From JAXMCK01 sp046349395 (lineage in GTDB: Bacteria; Pseudomonadota; Alphaproteobacteria; Geminicoccales; Geminicoccaceae), in the NCBI GenBank assembly GCA_046349395.1, contig JAXMCK010000006.1, forward strand, positions 248,001-312,000: a DNA stretch of 64,000 bases, in the 5' to 3' direction. Below are positions 41,766 to 49,945 of this stretch, piece after piece (position 1 is the stretch's first letter; every line of letters begins with the position of its first letter). Both the position numbers and the translations under genes were made by a program. Under the pieces are notes generated by a model. It did not search any database, was not told the DNA's origin, and was given only the letters and a program-made list of their open reading frames with translations.

Positions 41766-42716
41766 TCAGGCGGCCACGAGGCCGTGGAAGGAACGGGCAT
41801 GCTCGCAATCGCGGGCGATCTGGGCTTTCAGCTCCTCGATGCCGGCGAACTTCTGTTCGGCGCGCAGGCGTTCGAGGAAGCCCACCCGCAGGCGCTGGCT
41901 GTACAGGTCGGCCCCGCCGTCGAGGAGATGAACCTCCAGGAGGAGGCCGCGGCCATGGAAGGTCGGACGGTTGCCGAGATTGGCGACGGCCGGATGCCAG
42001 ACCTCGCGCCCGTCGACGCAGAGACCGGCGCGGACGACATAGACGCCGCGGGCCGGCATCATCGGCCGGCGGCCGAAGGGGTGAACGTTGGCGGTCGGAA
42101 AGCCGATCGTGCGCCCTCGCGTATCGCCCGGCTTCACGACGCCCTCGATCTCGTAGGGGGAGCCGAGAAGAGTTGCGGCCCTGGCCACGTCGCCTTCGGC
42201 TAGGGCGTTCCGCACGGCAGTGGACGAGCAGACGACACCGCCGACCTCGATCTTCGGCACCGCGTTGACGGCGACGCCGTGCGGTGCGGCCAGCCGGGCC
42301 ATCAGCCCGACGTCGCCTTGTCGACGGTAGCCGAAGCAGAAATCACTCCCGGCGGCGACGGCGCGCACCCCGAGATGACCCACCAGCACCTCGTCGACGA
42401 AGGCCTCGGCCGAGAGGCGCATCAGCTTCTCGTCGAAGCGCAGGACATAGAGAACGTCCACGCCGAGTGCGCTCGCGAGCTGCGCCTTGCGGCGCAGCGT
42501 CGTCAGACGCTCGGGGGCCTTCGCCGGGTCCAGCAACTCGCGCGGATGGGGCTCGAAGGTGACGATTCCGGTGGGCGCGCCAAGGCGGGCGGCCTCCGCC
42601 GCCGCAACGCGGATCACCTCGCGGTGCCCCCGATGGAGACCGTCGAAATTCCCGATCGCTACCGAGGCACCGCGCGCGTCCGCCGGCAGGCCAGCCGTGT
42701 CGCGGTAGATTCGCAT
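41766..42716 (-). CDS. ribF: Bifunctional riboflavin kinase/FAD synthetase
   Basis: The 316-residue product has an N-terminal FMN adenylyltransferase domain (VAIGNFDGLHRGHREVIRVA) and a C-terminal flavokinase domain (GDTRGRTIGFPTANVHPFG, then PAVANLGNRPTF and LEVHLLDG). It converts riboflavin to FMN and FAD. I chose ATG 42716, which has GGAGAG upstream; an ATG six codons earlier is less likely. It ends 18 bases before ileS and is probably co-transcribed with it. Confidence 0.93.
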   Translation of the reverse strand: MRIYRDTAGLPADARGASVAIGNFDGLHRGHREVIRVAAAEAARLGAPTGIVTFEPHPRELLDPAKAPERLTTLRRKAQLASALGVDVLYVLRFDEKLMRLSAEAFVDEVLVGHLGVRAVAAGSDFCFGYRRQGDVGLMARLAAPHGVAVNAVPKIEVGGVVCSSTAVRNALAEGDVARAATLLGSPYEIEGVVKPGDTRGRTIGFPTANVHPFGRRPMMPARGVYVVRAGLCVDGREVWHPAVANLGNRPTFHGRGLLLEVHLLDGGADLYSQRLRVGFLERLRAEQKFAGIEELKAQIARDCEHARSFHGLVAA

Positions 42717-42755
42717 GGGCGCCGTCTCTCCCATGCGACGCTCGACCTGTAAAGG

Positions 42756-42775
42756 CCGGACCTCCGCAGGTCCGG
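42756..42775 (-). terminator. Hairpin after the MaoC-family gene
   Basis: CCGGACCT-CCGC-AGGTCCGG is a perfect eight-pair stem with a four-base loop, seven bases after the MaoC stop on the minus strand, followed in that direction by CCTTTACAGG. It separates maoC from ribF. Confidence 0.6.
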
Positions 42776-42781
42776 CGGGGC

Positions 42782-43213
42782 TCAGGCCGTGGGCTTGCGC
42801 GCGACCATGATGACGGCCTCGCCGGTGAGCACGTCCTTGCCGCCGACCTTGCAGCTGGTGTCGAATACGACCCGGCGCTTCTCGCGGTCGATGGACTTCA
42901 CGGATACCTCGGCGCGGACCGTGTCACCGGCGCGGACCGGGGCCAGGAACTTCATCGTCTGGGAGAGATAGACGCAGCCCGGCCCCGGCAGCTTGGTGCC
43001 GAGGACGGTCGAGATCAGGCTCGCCGTCAGCATGCCGTGCGCGATGCGCCCCTGGAACGCCGTGCCCGCCGCGAACTCCTCGTTGAGGTGCACGGGGTTG
43101 GTGTCGCCCGAAACGCCCGCGAACATCAGGATGTCGGCATCCGTGATCGTCTTGCCGAAGGCAGCGCTCATCCCGACGTCGAGATCCTCGATGTACAAAC
43201 CATGAAGGGCCAT
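42782..43213 (-). CDS. MaoC family hot-dog dehydratase
   Basis: The 143-residue product has the R-specific enoyl-CoA hydratase pattern: ITDADILMFAGVSGDTNPVH, then LNEEFA and FQGRIAHGMLTASLISTVLG with the catalytic Asp and His. It hydrates trans-2-enoyl-CoA, often feeding polyhydroxyalkanoate synthesis (PhaJ-like). The upstream region has inverted repeats (43235-43287 and 43325-43340). Confidence 0.88.
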   Translation of the reverse strand: MALHGLYIEDLDVGMSAAFGKTITDADILMFAGVSGDTNPVHLNEEFAAGTAFQGRIAHGMLTASLISTVLGTKLPGPGCVYLSQTMKFLAPVRAGDTVRAEVSVKSIDREKRRVVFDTSCKVGGKDVLTGEAVIMVARKPTA

Positions 43214-43234
43214 TCTTGTCCCCTTGCCCGAGCG

Positions 43235-43290
43235 TTTTGGCGCGCCGCAACATGTGCCGTGACGCAGCGCAACATCAAGCGCCAAAATGC
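43235..43290. repeat. Inverted repeat TTTTGGCGC upstream of the MaoC gene
   Basis: TTTTGGCGC (43235-43243) and GCGCCAAAA (43279-43287) are perfect reverse complements 35 bases apart. They extend to 12 pairs with one G-T (GCGTTTTGGCGC against GCGCCAAAATGC). Between them CGCAACAT occurs twice. It may be a regulator site or a structured leader of the MaoC mRNA. Confidence 0.4.
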
Positions 43291-43324
43291 CCCTTTTGCC
43301 AACCCGACTGCGCGACGCTGCCGC

Positions 43325-43340
43325 GGCACGTTGACGTGCC
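43325..43340. promoter_or_regulatory. Palindromic operator candidate between maoC and nitroreductase genes
   Basis: GGCACGT-TG-ACGTGCC is a perfect 16-base palindrome with a two-base centre, lying between the divergent MaoC and nitroreductase genes. Its form is typical of a dimeric repressor site. No regulator gene is adjacent. Confidence 0.45.
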
Positions 43341-43407
43341 ATGATTGTCCTCTTGACGCTGCGCTCGCGTTCGACCCTCCCTTCCGCCCTCTATTTCGGA
43401 GAGAGTC

Positions 43408-43980
43408 ATGGAGGCCCTCGAAGCCATCCTCACCCGCCCGACGGTGCCGCCCGTCAAGATGATGGGCCCCGGTCCCGACGCGCCGACGCTGGAGCGCGTC
43501 CTGCGCGCCGCGGCCGCGGCACCCGATCACGGCAAGCTGGTGCCCTACCGCGTGCTGGTCGTCCGCGGCGACGCGCGGCAGAAGCTCGGCGAGCTGTTCG
43601 CCGAGGCCGTGCGCCGGCAGCGGCCCGACGCGCTGGCCGAGATGGCGAAGCAGCGCGAGGCGCCGCTGCGCGCGCCTCTGATCCTCGTGCTTGGCGCGCA
43701 TATCGACCGGCAGCACCCGAAGGTGCCCGTGGTCGAGCAGATCGCCTGCACGGCGGCGGCGGGCCAGAACATCCTTCTGGCGGCCCACGCCCTGGGCTTC
43801 GCGGCGAAGTGGGCGACCGGGACCAACGCCTACGACCCCTATATCCGCGAAGGCCTCGGCATGCGGCACGAGGATGCGATCGTCGGCTTCATCTATATCG
43901 GCCACTACGCCGTGCCGCACGATCCTTCGGCGCGCCCCGACCTCGGCGCCTTCGTCCGCGAGTGGGTCGGGCCGGGCTAG
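43408..43980 (+). CDS. Nitroreductase family protein
   Basis: The 190-residue product matches the short NADH-dependent nitroreductases of the YdjA/TdcC-like group: AAAAPDHGKLVPYRVLVVRG, then QNILLAAHALGFAAKWATG and GFIYIGHY. It uses FMN. The physiological substrate is unknown. ATG follows GGAGAGAGTC. It overlaps the MTA/SAH nucleosidase gene by four bases at its 3' end. Confidence 0.88.
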   Translation: MEALEAILTRPTVPPVKMMGPGPDAPTLERVLRAAAAAPDHGKLVPYRVLVVRGDARQKLGELFAEAVRRQRPDALAEMAKQREAPLRAPLILVLGAHIDRQHPKVPVVEQIACTAAAGQNILLAAHALGFAAKWATGTNAYDPYIREGLGMRHEDAIVGFIYIGHYAVPHDPSARPDLGAFVREWVGPG

Positions 43981-44729
43981 AGGACCGGAAGGACCCACCT
44001 CAGTATCGACGCCGAGCTCTGCGCCACGTCGTTGACGAAGGCGGCGAAGTCGAACCGCGACTCCTTGCCCGCGAGATCCGAGAGGGCCCGGATGTCGAGG
44101 TAAGAGATGCCGAAGGCGGCGCAGACCTGCCCCAAGGCACCGCCCTCCATCTCGACCGCTTGCCCGCCGAGGTCGCGGAACAGCCGCTCTCGGGTCGCCT
44201 CGCAGTGCACGTACTGGTCGCCCGAGAGGATGCGGCCGAACACGATCCGGGGTGCACGGCCTTCGCCGCCGGCGGCCCGGCTCAGAGGCGGCAGCGCGAA
44301 ACCGTCGAGGCGCTGCCGAAGCCGCCCCAGCAGGGCCGGATCAACCGGATAGCCCAGCGCGTCGGTCGGATTGAAGAACGGCACATGGCCGGCCTGATAG
44401 GTGGCGAGGCGCTTATCCTCGAACACACCGGCATCGTGCTGGACGGTATCCTCGGCGATCACCACGTCGCCGATCGCCAGCGAGGGGTCGAGACCGCCGG
44501 CAACGCCGCTGAACACGATGAGCCTGGATTTGAAGCGTTGCGCCAGCAGCGTGGCGACGATGGCGGTGTTCACCTTGCCGATGCCGGCCCCGGCAAGTGC
44601 CACATGATGGCCGTCGAGGCGGCCGAGGTCGAACCGGGCGTGTGCCATCTCTTCGGTGACCACGTCCGTCAGTGCCTCGCGCAGATGCACGAGTTCCTGG
44701 GGTATGGCGCAGATCAGGCCGATGGTCAT
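43977..44729 (-). CDS. 5'-methylthioadenosine/S-adenosylhomocysteine nucleosidase
   Basis: The 250-residue product has the PNP_UDP_1 fold with IGLICAIPQELVHLREAL, VFSGVAGGLDPSLAIGDVVI, VEMEGGALGQVCAAFGI (catalytic Glu contacts) and IRALSDLAGK (general acid Asp). It cleaves adenine from methylthioadenosine or S-adenosylhomocysteine in methyl-cycle recycling. Convergent with the nitroreductase gene. Confidence 0.9.
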   Translation of the reverse strand: MTIGLICAIPQELVHLREALTDVVTEEMAHARFDLGRLDGHHVALAGAGIGKVNTAIVATLLAQRFKSRLIVFSGVAGGLDPSLAIGDVVIAEDTVQHDAGVFEDKRLATYQAGHVPFFNPTDALGYPVDPALLGRLRQRLDGFALPPLSRAAGGEGRAPRIVFGRILSGDQYVHCEATRERLFRDLGGQAVEMEGGALGQVCAAFGISYLDIRALSDLAGKESRFDFAAFVNDVAQSSASILRWVLPVL

Positions 44730-44824
44730 GTCCGCTCCGCCTCGAGCCGGGTTCGTTCTACCCGGCTTGCCCCGGCCCCGATAGCACCGGCATATGCGCC
44801 CGTCGCCACAGCGGGAGAGGTTCG

Positions 44825-45676
44825 TTGGATCACGGGCTCGAGGGCATCGACCATGTCATCGTCGGCGTGAACGACCTCGAGGCGGCGCGCGCCACCTACG
44901 GTCGGCTCGGCTTCACCTGCACGCCCCGGGGCCGGCACGTCGGCTGGGGCACGGCCAACTACTGCGTGATGTTCGAGCGCGACTATCTGGAGCTCCTGGG
45001 CATCGTCGACCCGACGCAGTTCACGAACGGCCTCGACCGCCTGCTGGAATCGGGCGAGGGCATGCTGGGGGCCGTGTTCGGCACGCGCGATCCGGAGGCG
45101 ACCTACGAGTTCTGGAAGGCCAACGGTCTCGAGCCGGCGGAGCCGCAGGCCCTGGGCCGGCTGCTCGAAGGGGATGCCCCGGCCGACCTGAAGTTCCGGA
45201 ACGTGCTCCTCGACCGCTCCAAGACGGCCGGCCTCGGCTTCTTCGCCTGCCAGCATCTCACACCGGAGCCGCTGCGACGCCCGCAGTGGCTGCAGCACCC
45301 GAACGGGGCGGTCGCGATCCGTTCCTGCACGATCGTCGCCAACGAGGCGGCACCGGTCTCGGCGGTGCTGGCCCAGATGCTCGGGACCGCGGCCGTGTCG
45401 AGCACCGACAAGGTGCATGCGGCGCACGCGCGGAACGGATCCATCCTGGTGGCACCACCCGAGGATGCCGGCCTGCTCCATCCTTGGGCGCGGATACCGG
45501 AGAGCGTCGACGCTCCCCGGTTCGCGGTGCTGACGATCGCCGTCGAGGACCGCCAGCGCACGGCGTCCTGCCTCGACGCGGAGCACGTCACGTTCGGACG
45601 ATCGGTGAACGGCGACATCATGGTGCCGCCGGACCAGGCGAACGGCGTCGCCATCGAGTTCGTCGCCGACCGCTGA
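44825..45676 (+). CDS. VOC family protein (glyoxalase-like domain)
   Basis: The 283-residue product starts LEGIDHVIVGVNDLEAARAT, followed by RHVGWGTANYCVMFERDYLE, which is the Glyoxalase_3-like (PF13468) pattern; two VOC modules make up the protein. It probably binds a metal; the reaction is not known. I chose TTG 44825, with GCGGGAGAGG six bases upstream, because no ATG fits and upstream codons look non-coding. Confidence 0.82.
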   Translation: MDHGLEGIDHVIVGVNDLEAARATYGRLGFTCTPRGRHVGWGTANYCVMFERDYLELLGIVDPTQFTNGLDRLLESGEGMLGAVFGTRDPEATYEFWKANGLEPAEPQALGRLLEGDAPADLKFRNVLLDRSKTAGLGFFACQHLTPEPLRRPQWLQHPNGAVAIRSCTIVANEAAPVSAVLAQMLGTAAVSSTDKVHAAHARNGSILVAPPEDAGLLHPWARIPESVDAPRFAVLTIAVEDRQRTASCLDAEHVTFGRSVNGDIMVPPDQANGVAIEFVADR

Positions 45677-45679
45677 AAC

Positions 45680-45706
45680 GGGCCTCCGCCGAGACGACGG
45701 AGGCCC
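45680..45706. terminator. Bidirectional terminator
   Basis: GGGCCTCCG and CGGAGGCCC form a nine-pair stem around CCGAGACGA. It lies between the converging VOC gene and the first secreted paralogue, three bases after one stop and ten before the other. T-runs are short on both sides. Confidence 0.6.
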
Positions 45707-45716
45707 ATCACTGCAG

Positions 45717-46319
45717 CTAGCCGCCGACGATCTTCTTCCAGTCGGGCGGCGGCGAGCCCTTCTTCACGATCACGACGCTGAAACGCAGGTCCAGCGGGTA
45801 CCACTTCCGCGGGTCCTCGCCGTGCCACTTGTCCTTGTAGTAGTCCGAGACGGCTTGAAGCCGCGAATTGCTGACGGCGATGCCGTGCTTGGTGATGGAC
45901 TTCGTCCAGATCGGGGCACCGGTCTTCTTCCGCCACATCTGGGAAACGGGCTGGCTCCAGGTCACCACGTTGCCCTTCGAGCCGAACACCGCTGCCCACC
46001 GGCCGCAGGCTTCACGCTGCGCAGGACCGGACTTGCCCTGCCAGGCACACCATTGCAGCTTCATCTGCTGCGGAACGGGCTGACTCTTGATCTGCGCCCT
46101 GAAGTACAAAGTTCCTTCAGAAAAGTTGAAAGGTACATTGAAGCTGGACGGCCCCACCCTTGGAAAGCCCCGGTGCGACTGGGTCACCGGCTTGTTCCAG
46201 TCGAAGATGAGTTTCTGGGTGGACGCTGCATGGGCTGCTGGATAGGTCGAGCCCAGCAGCATTGCAGCACAGACAGCCGTACGGCCGAAACGACATAGAC
46301 GTAGAAGTAGTTTCTGCAT
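45717..46319 (-). CDS. Secreted protein of an unrecognised family, copy 1
   Basis: The 200-residue product has a signal peptide (TAVCAAMLLGSTYPAAHA). The mature part shares blocks with the gene at 46722-47348: KLIFDWNKPVTQSHRGFPR, EGTLYFRAQIKSQPVPQQM, KLQWCAWQGKSGPAQREACG, VVTWSQPVSQMWRKK and YKDKWHGEDPRKWYP. Two conserved Cys residues (WCAWQG and EACGR) probably form a disulfide. I do not recognise the family. It is a soluble periplasmic or extracellular protein rich in Trp and aromatic residues, which could suit polysaccharide or peptidoglycan binding (inference). Confidence 0.75.
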   Translation of the reverse strand: MQKLLLRLCRFGRTAVCAAMLLGSTYPAAHAASTQKLIFDWNKPVTQSHRGFPRVGPSSFNVPFNFSEGTLYFRAQIKSQPVPQQMKLQWCAWQGKSGPAQREACGRWAAVFGSKGNVVTWSQPVSQMWRKKTGAPIWTKSITKHGIAVSNSRLQAVSDYYKDKWHGEDPRKWYPLDLRFSVVIVKKGSPPPDWKKIVGG

Positions 46320-46721
46320 TCGTCATACCCGAGTTGTGCGCGAATCTTGATTCGCTTGTTCGAGTAGACGAGGCGACCGGAGAGCTATTCCCCTAGCTGG
46401 GGCGGCCGAGCGCAATCCCGCTCGGTAACCATCAGCGGTCCGAGCTGTGAGCGTGCGCCACCTTGTAGGGGCATCCCGTCGTCAGGACCTCTGCGCCATG
46501 ACCGCTACGGGTACCCGTCATCAGGCCATGCCGTGTTCGGCATCCGACGAGGGACTAGTCGGTTACGAAGGGCGCTGCCAACCGACGACGAAATTGTCGC
46601 AGGTGGGGCATCAAGCAGTCCGTATCTCGGCAGACCGGTTCGCCCCTGCATCAAGGCGCAGAAAAGGAAGAGCCCGCCGACCATTGGCCGGCGGGCTCCC
46701 TTCAAACCAAATCCGGCTCGA
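46320..46721. other. Intergenic region between the two secreted paralogues
   Basis: This 402-base stretch contains a terminator for copy 2 (46655-46698) and the promoter region of copy 1. I see no convincing gene; open frames at 46447-46842 and 46533-47369 run antisense into copy 2 and lack protein-like features. Confidence 0.5.
46655..46698 (-). terminator. Rho-independent terminator of secreted paralogue copy 2
   Basis: GAGCCCGCCG (46670-46679) and CGGCGGGCTC (46689-46698) form a ten-pair stem. In the minus direction CTTCCTTTTCTGCGC follows, giving a T-rich tail, 24 bases after the stop of copy 2. The two paralogues are therefore probably separate transcripts. Confidence 0.7.
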
Positions 46722-47348
46722 TCAGCTACCGTACTTCGACCAACCGCCGAACACGGCACCCTTCTGCACGATCACGACCTGGAAGCGGATATTGGCGGGG
46801 TACCACTTCTTCGGGTCCTCACCGTGCCACTTCTGCGTGTAGTAATCGGAGACGGCCTGCTGCTTGGTGTTCAAGAAGGCGATCCCGTGACACTTCAAAG
46901 GCTGGGACCAGTTCGGCGGGATCGGCACACCGTTGTAGGTCTTCTTCCACATCTTGGACACTTGCTGGGACCACGTGACCACCGTGCCCGAAGCGCCGAA
47001 GACAGCCTGCTGTCGGCCGCAGGACTCTTTCTGCTGGGGGCCGTTGGCACCCTGCCAAGCGCACCACTGCAGCCGCATGTTCTGCGGTACGGGCTGACTG
47101 CGGATGATGACCCGGAAGTAGAGGGTTCCCTCGGCAAAGCCGGGGAAGTCGATCGCCAGCGGACCGGACGGCCCGGGAGACACACCGTAGCGCGGAAAAC
47201 CGCGATGCTTCTCGGTGACCGGCTGGTTCCAGTCGAAAATCAACTTCTCGGTTGCGGCATGAGCGGCCGTCAGCGGCAGGCCCAGCATGAGGAGGGCACA
47301 TGCCGCCCAAAGCCAAGAGCGCCGAGCAAGTTTCAACATTCTCTGCAT
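46722..47348 (-). CDS. Secreted protein of an unrecognised family, copy 2
   Basis: The 208-residue product has a signal peptide (SWLWAACALLMLGLPLTAAHA) shortened here to its core, LWAACALLMLGLPLTAAHA, and the same blocks as copy 1: KLIFDWNQPVTEKHRGFPR, EGTLYFRVIIRSQPVPQNM, RLQWCAWQGANGPQQKESCG, VVTWSQQVSKMWKK and YTQKWHGEDPKKWYP. The main difference is an extra loop PGPSGPLAIDFPGF. ATG 47348 aligns with the start of copy 1 and is preferred over a GTG six codons earlier. Function unknown; tandem duplication is clear. Confidence 0.75.
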   Translation of the reverse strand: MQRMLKLARRSWLWAACALLMLGLPLTAAHAATEKLIFDWNQPVTEKHRGFPRYGVSPGPSGPLAIDFPGFAEGTLYFRVIIRSQPVPQNMRLQWCAWQGANGPQQKESCGRQQAVFGASGTVVTWSQQVSKMWKKTYNGVPIPPNWSQPLKCHGIAFLNTKQQAVSDYYTQKWHGEDPKKWYPANIRFQVVIVQKGAVFGGWSKYGS

Positions 47349-47508
47349 ACGATGACCCCTGTTCACTAGGGTTTTCGGTTTTGGCCAACGTCATCAGACG
47401 CAGGGGTACGGGCCTTATTCCGAATAATTTTGCGCTAACGCAGCGCAGGGACGGCGCACGTGCCGCGAATTCGTGCTTTCTTGATGGGAGAGGCCACGAA
47501 GCCTCGCT

Positions 47509-47904
47509 TCAGCGGCCTTCGAGGCGCAGTGCGGCCGTCTCGTCGAGGCCGAAATGGTGGCCGATCTCGTGCGTGAGGACGTCGAAGACGACTTCCTTCA
47601 GGGCACAGCCTCTCTCGCACCACTCGAAAAGGATGGGCATCCGGAAGAGGAAGATCAGCTCGGGCAGTTCGGGCGGCAGGCCGAGGCCCGCGCGTTCGCC
47701 GATGGGCACACCCTGATAAAGTCCCGTGAGGTCGAGCGGGTCCTCGATCTCCATGGCGTCCAGGGTCTCGTCGTCCGCCCAGTCCTGGATCTTGATTGCG
47801 ACGAGGCCGACGAGCTGGCGCAGCTCGGCCGGGAAGTTGGCCAGGATCGCTTCGGCGATCTCGCCCAGGCGATCGGCGGTAGGCGGCCGCTCGGCGGCGG
47901 TCAC
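47509..47904 (-). CDS. Metallopeptidase family protein (DUF1025/COG3824 type)
   Basis: The 131-residue product has the zincin motif HEIGHHFGL near the C-terminus and the family pattern LGEIAEAILANFPAELRQLV, LTGLYQGVPIGER, ELPELIFLFRMPILFEWC. This is a small, widespread minimal zincin of unknown role. The GTG start at 47904 overlaps the SDR stop by four bases (GTGA). Confidence 0.87.
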   Translation of the reverse strand: MTAAERPPTADRLGEIAEAILANFPAELRQLVGLVAIKIQDWADDETLDAMEIEDPLDLTGLYQGVPIGERAGLGLPPELPELIFLFRMPILFEWCERGCALKEVVFDVLTHEIGHHFGLDETAALRLEGR

Positions 47905-48662
47905 CGCGGCGCCATGCGCATGGCGCCGTCGATCCGGATGTTCTCGCCGTTCAGCATCGGGTTGCGGACGATCGTGAGCACGAGATCGGCGAACTCCTCG
48001 GGGCGGCCGAAGCGCGTCGGGAACGGCACGGTGGCGGCCAACGACTCCTGCACCTTCTCCGGCATGCCGAGCAGCATCGGCGTGCCGAAGAGGCCGGGGG
48101 CGATGGCGACGACGCGAATACCCAAGCCTGCGAGCTCGCGGGCGGCCGGCAGCGTCAGGCCGGCAACGCCACCCTTCGAGGCGGCATAAGCCGTCTGGCC
48201 GATCTGGCCCTCCCAGGCAGCGATGGAGGCGGTGTTGACTATGACACCGCGCTCGCCGTCGGCATTGGGGTCGAGCCCGACCATCGCGGCAGCGGCGACC
48301 CGCATCATGTTGAAGGTGCCGATCAGGTTGACCCGGATCACCCGCTCGAAGGCGTCGAGCGGCATCGGGCCGTCGCGGCCGACGATCTTGCCGGCGGGGG
48401 CGATGCCGGCACAACTCACGAGGATGCGGGGTGCGCCCAGGGTGGAGACGATCTCGGCCGCGACCGCCTCGGCGGCGCCAGCGTTGCCGACGTCGATCGC
48501 CCAGCCGCGACCACCGATCGCGCTAGCCGTCGCTTCGGCCGCGGCACCGTCCAGATCGAGGACGGCGACTTTGGCGCCTGCAGCGGCCAGCGCCTGCGCG
48601 GTCCCGGCACCGAGACCCGAGCCGGCGCCGGTAACGATCGCCGTCGCTCCGCGCACGTCCAT
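47901..48662 (-). CDS. SDR family NAD(P)-dependent oxidoreductase (3-hydroxyacyl-CoA dehydrogenase type II-like)
   Basis: The 253-residue product has the SDR cofactor motif AIVTGAGSGLGAGTA, ILVSCAGIAPAGKIVG, and catalytic Ser/Tyr/Lys in IVNTASIAAWEGQIGQTAYA and ASKGG. The sequence resembles HSD17B10-type enzymes (VNLIGTFNMMRVAAAAM and ENIRIDGAMRMAPR), suggesting 3-hydroxyacyl-CoA oxidation. ATG 48662 follows GGGAGGAACGC. Confidence 0.9.
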   Translation of the reverse strand: MDVRGATAIVTGAGSGLGAGTAQALAAAGAKVAVLDLDGAAAEATASAIGGRGWAIDVGNAGAAEAVAAEIVSTLGAPRILVSCAGIAPAGKIVGRDGPMPLDAFERVIRVNLIGTFNMMRVAAAAMVGLDPNADGERGVIVNTASIAAWEGQIGQTAYAASKGGVAGLTLPAARELAGLGIRVVAIAPGLFGTPMLLGMPEKVQESLAATVPFPTRFGRPEEFADLVLTIVRNPMLNGENIRIDGAMRMAPR

Positions 48663-48680
48663 GCGTTCCTCCCACGAGAA

Positions 48681-48708
48681 AGGGCCGCCCCGTCGCCGAG
48701 GCGGCCCT
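48681..48708 (-). terminator. Terminator of the atp F0 operon
   Basis: AGGGCCGCC and GGCGGCCCT form a nine-pair stem around a ten-base loop, 25 bases after the atpF stop. In the minus direction TTCTCG follows. It separates the atp operon from the SDR gene. Confidence 0.6.
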
Positions 48709-48732
48709 CTCATCAAACCACCTGAGGCGGGC

Positions 48733-49206
48733 TCAGGCGAGCTTCTGCTTCACCTCGCGGATGGCACCCTCGATCAGCGACTGCGTCTCGCTGGTGCCGA
48801 CCTTGTCGGAGAGGAGCTGGCGCGTGGTGCGGATGGCGAGGTCGGCGGCGCGCGCCTTCACCTCGGCCAGCGCACGGGCCTCCTCCTGGGCGATCCGCTC
48901 CATCGCCTGCTCGGTGCGCCGCTTGACGGACGCCTCGAAGTCGGCGCGGAGCTTGGCCTCGAAGCGCTTCCGGTCGGCTTCGCCGTGGGCCACGATCTCG
49001 GCCGCCAGGGCTTCGCCTTCCTTCAGCTTCTGCTGGTACTTCGCAACCAGGGCCTTCGCCTCTTCGTGCAGGCGGCGGGCCTCGTCGAGATCCTGGCGGA
49101 TCTTGTTCGAGCGCCCGTCGAGTGCGCCGAGGATGGCGTTCTTCGCCGGCTTCCACACGAGGACGACGAGGAGGATCAGGCAGACGAGAAGGACGAGTTC
49201 GATCAT
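48733..49206 (-). CDS. atpF: F0F1 ATP synthase subunit b
   Basis: The 157-residue product has one N-terminal membrane helix (VLLVCLILLVVLVWKPA) followed by a long charged helix (ALVAKYQQKLKEGEALAAEI and onward), the form of the b subunit peripheral stalk. It overlaps the b' gene by four bases. Together b and b' make a heterodimeric stator, usual in alphaproteobacteria. Confidence 0.9.
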   Translation of the reverse strand: MIELVLLVCLILLVVLVWKPAKNAILGALDGRSNKIRQDLDEARRLHEEAKALVAKYQQKLKEGEALAAEIVAHGEADRKRFEAKLRADFEASVKRRTEQAMERIAQEEARALAEVKARAADLAIRTTRQLLSDKVGTSETQSLIEGAIREVKQKLA

Positions 49207-49880
49207 GCTGCGCCCTCCCCAAGGACCTTGGCGAGTGCCGATTTGGCCTCGGTCTTGTTAGCCTGGATACCCGCGAGTCGCTTTGCCGCCGCCTGGGCCA
49301 CCTCGACGGCCACGTCCTTGAGCTGGGACACGGCCTCCTGACGGCTGGCGTCGATCCTCTTCTCGGCGGCACCCAGCTGGTCGGCGAGGTCCTTGTCGAG
49401 GTCCGCCTGACGCTTGGCGGTCTCGGCGTTCAGCCGCTCCTGCAGCTCCTTGATCGCGGACTGCGCCTTGATCTGCGCCGAGGCGACCATCTCGTCGTGC
49501 TGGCGGGCCGCGGCCTCGGCGTCGTGTCGGAGCCGGGCGGCACTGTCGAGATCGTCGGCGATGATCTTCTCGCGCGTCTCGATGATCTCGGTCAGGCGCG
49601 GCAGTGCCTTCCGGTTCATCAGGTAGAACAGCGTCACGAACGCGACCACGAGCCAGAAGATCTGGCTCGGGAAGGTGTGGACGTCGAGCTGCGGCAATCC
49701 TTTGCCGTGCTCGGCAGCCTCGACCTCGAGCTGCCCCGGCGTCGGCTCGGCGGCAGCGCTCTCGGCCGTGGCGGCGGTGGTGGTCGTCGTCGCGGTCTCC
49801 GCCATGACGGCGGGTGTCCACACGAGCAGAGTCACGACGAGGAGCGAACGGAGAATGGCGAGAGGGTCGAGGCGACCCAT
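49203..49880 (-). CDS. atpG: F0F1 ATP synthase subunit b' with N-terminal extension
   Basis: The 225-residue product has the b' core: FPSQIFWLVVAFVTLFYLMN, KALPRLTEIIETREKIIADD, then a long charged helix. It carries about 70 extra residues at the N-terminus: a hydrophobic segment resembling a signal peptide (ILRSLLVVTLLVWTPAVMAE) and a Thr/Ala-rich linker. Such an extension is known in several alphaproteobacterial b' subunits; whether it is processed is unknown. It lies between atpE and atpF. Confidence 0.9.
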   Translation of the reverse strand: MGRLDPLAILRSLLVVTLLVWTPAVMAETATTTTTAATAESAAAEPTPGQLEVEAAEHGKGLPQLDVHTFPSQIFWLVVAFVTLFYLMNRKALPRLTEIIETREKIIADDLDSAARLRHDAEAAARQHDEMVASAQIKAQSAIKELQERLNAETAKRQADLDKDLADQLGAAEKRIDASRQEAVSQLKDVAVEVAQAAAKRLAGIQANKTEAKSALAKVLGEGAA

Positions 49881-49945
49881 GGGCTGTCTCCCCCTAGGCC
49901 CGGTCTGCCGGGCCGGCTCGCACCGGCCCGACGTCGTGGACGGGC

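Noticed and set aside
46447..47369. Plus-strand open frames across the second secreted paralogue
   Set aside because: Antisense to a gene whose protein is conserved with its tandem copy.
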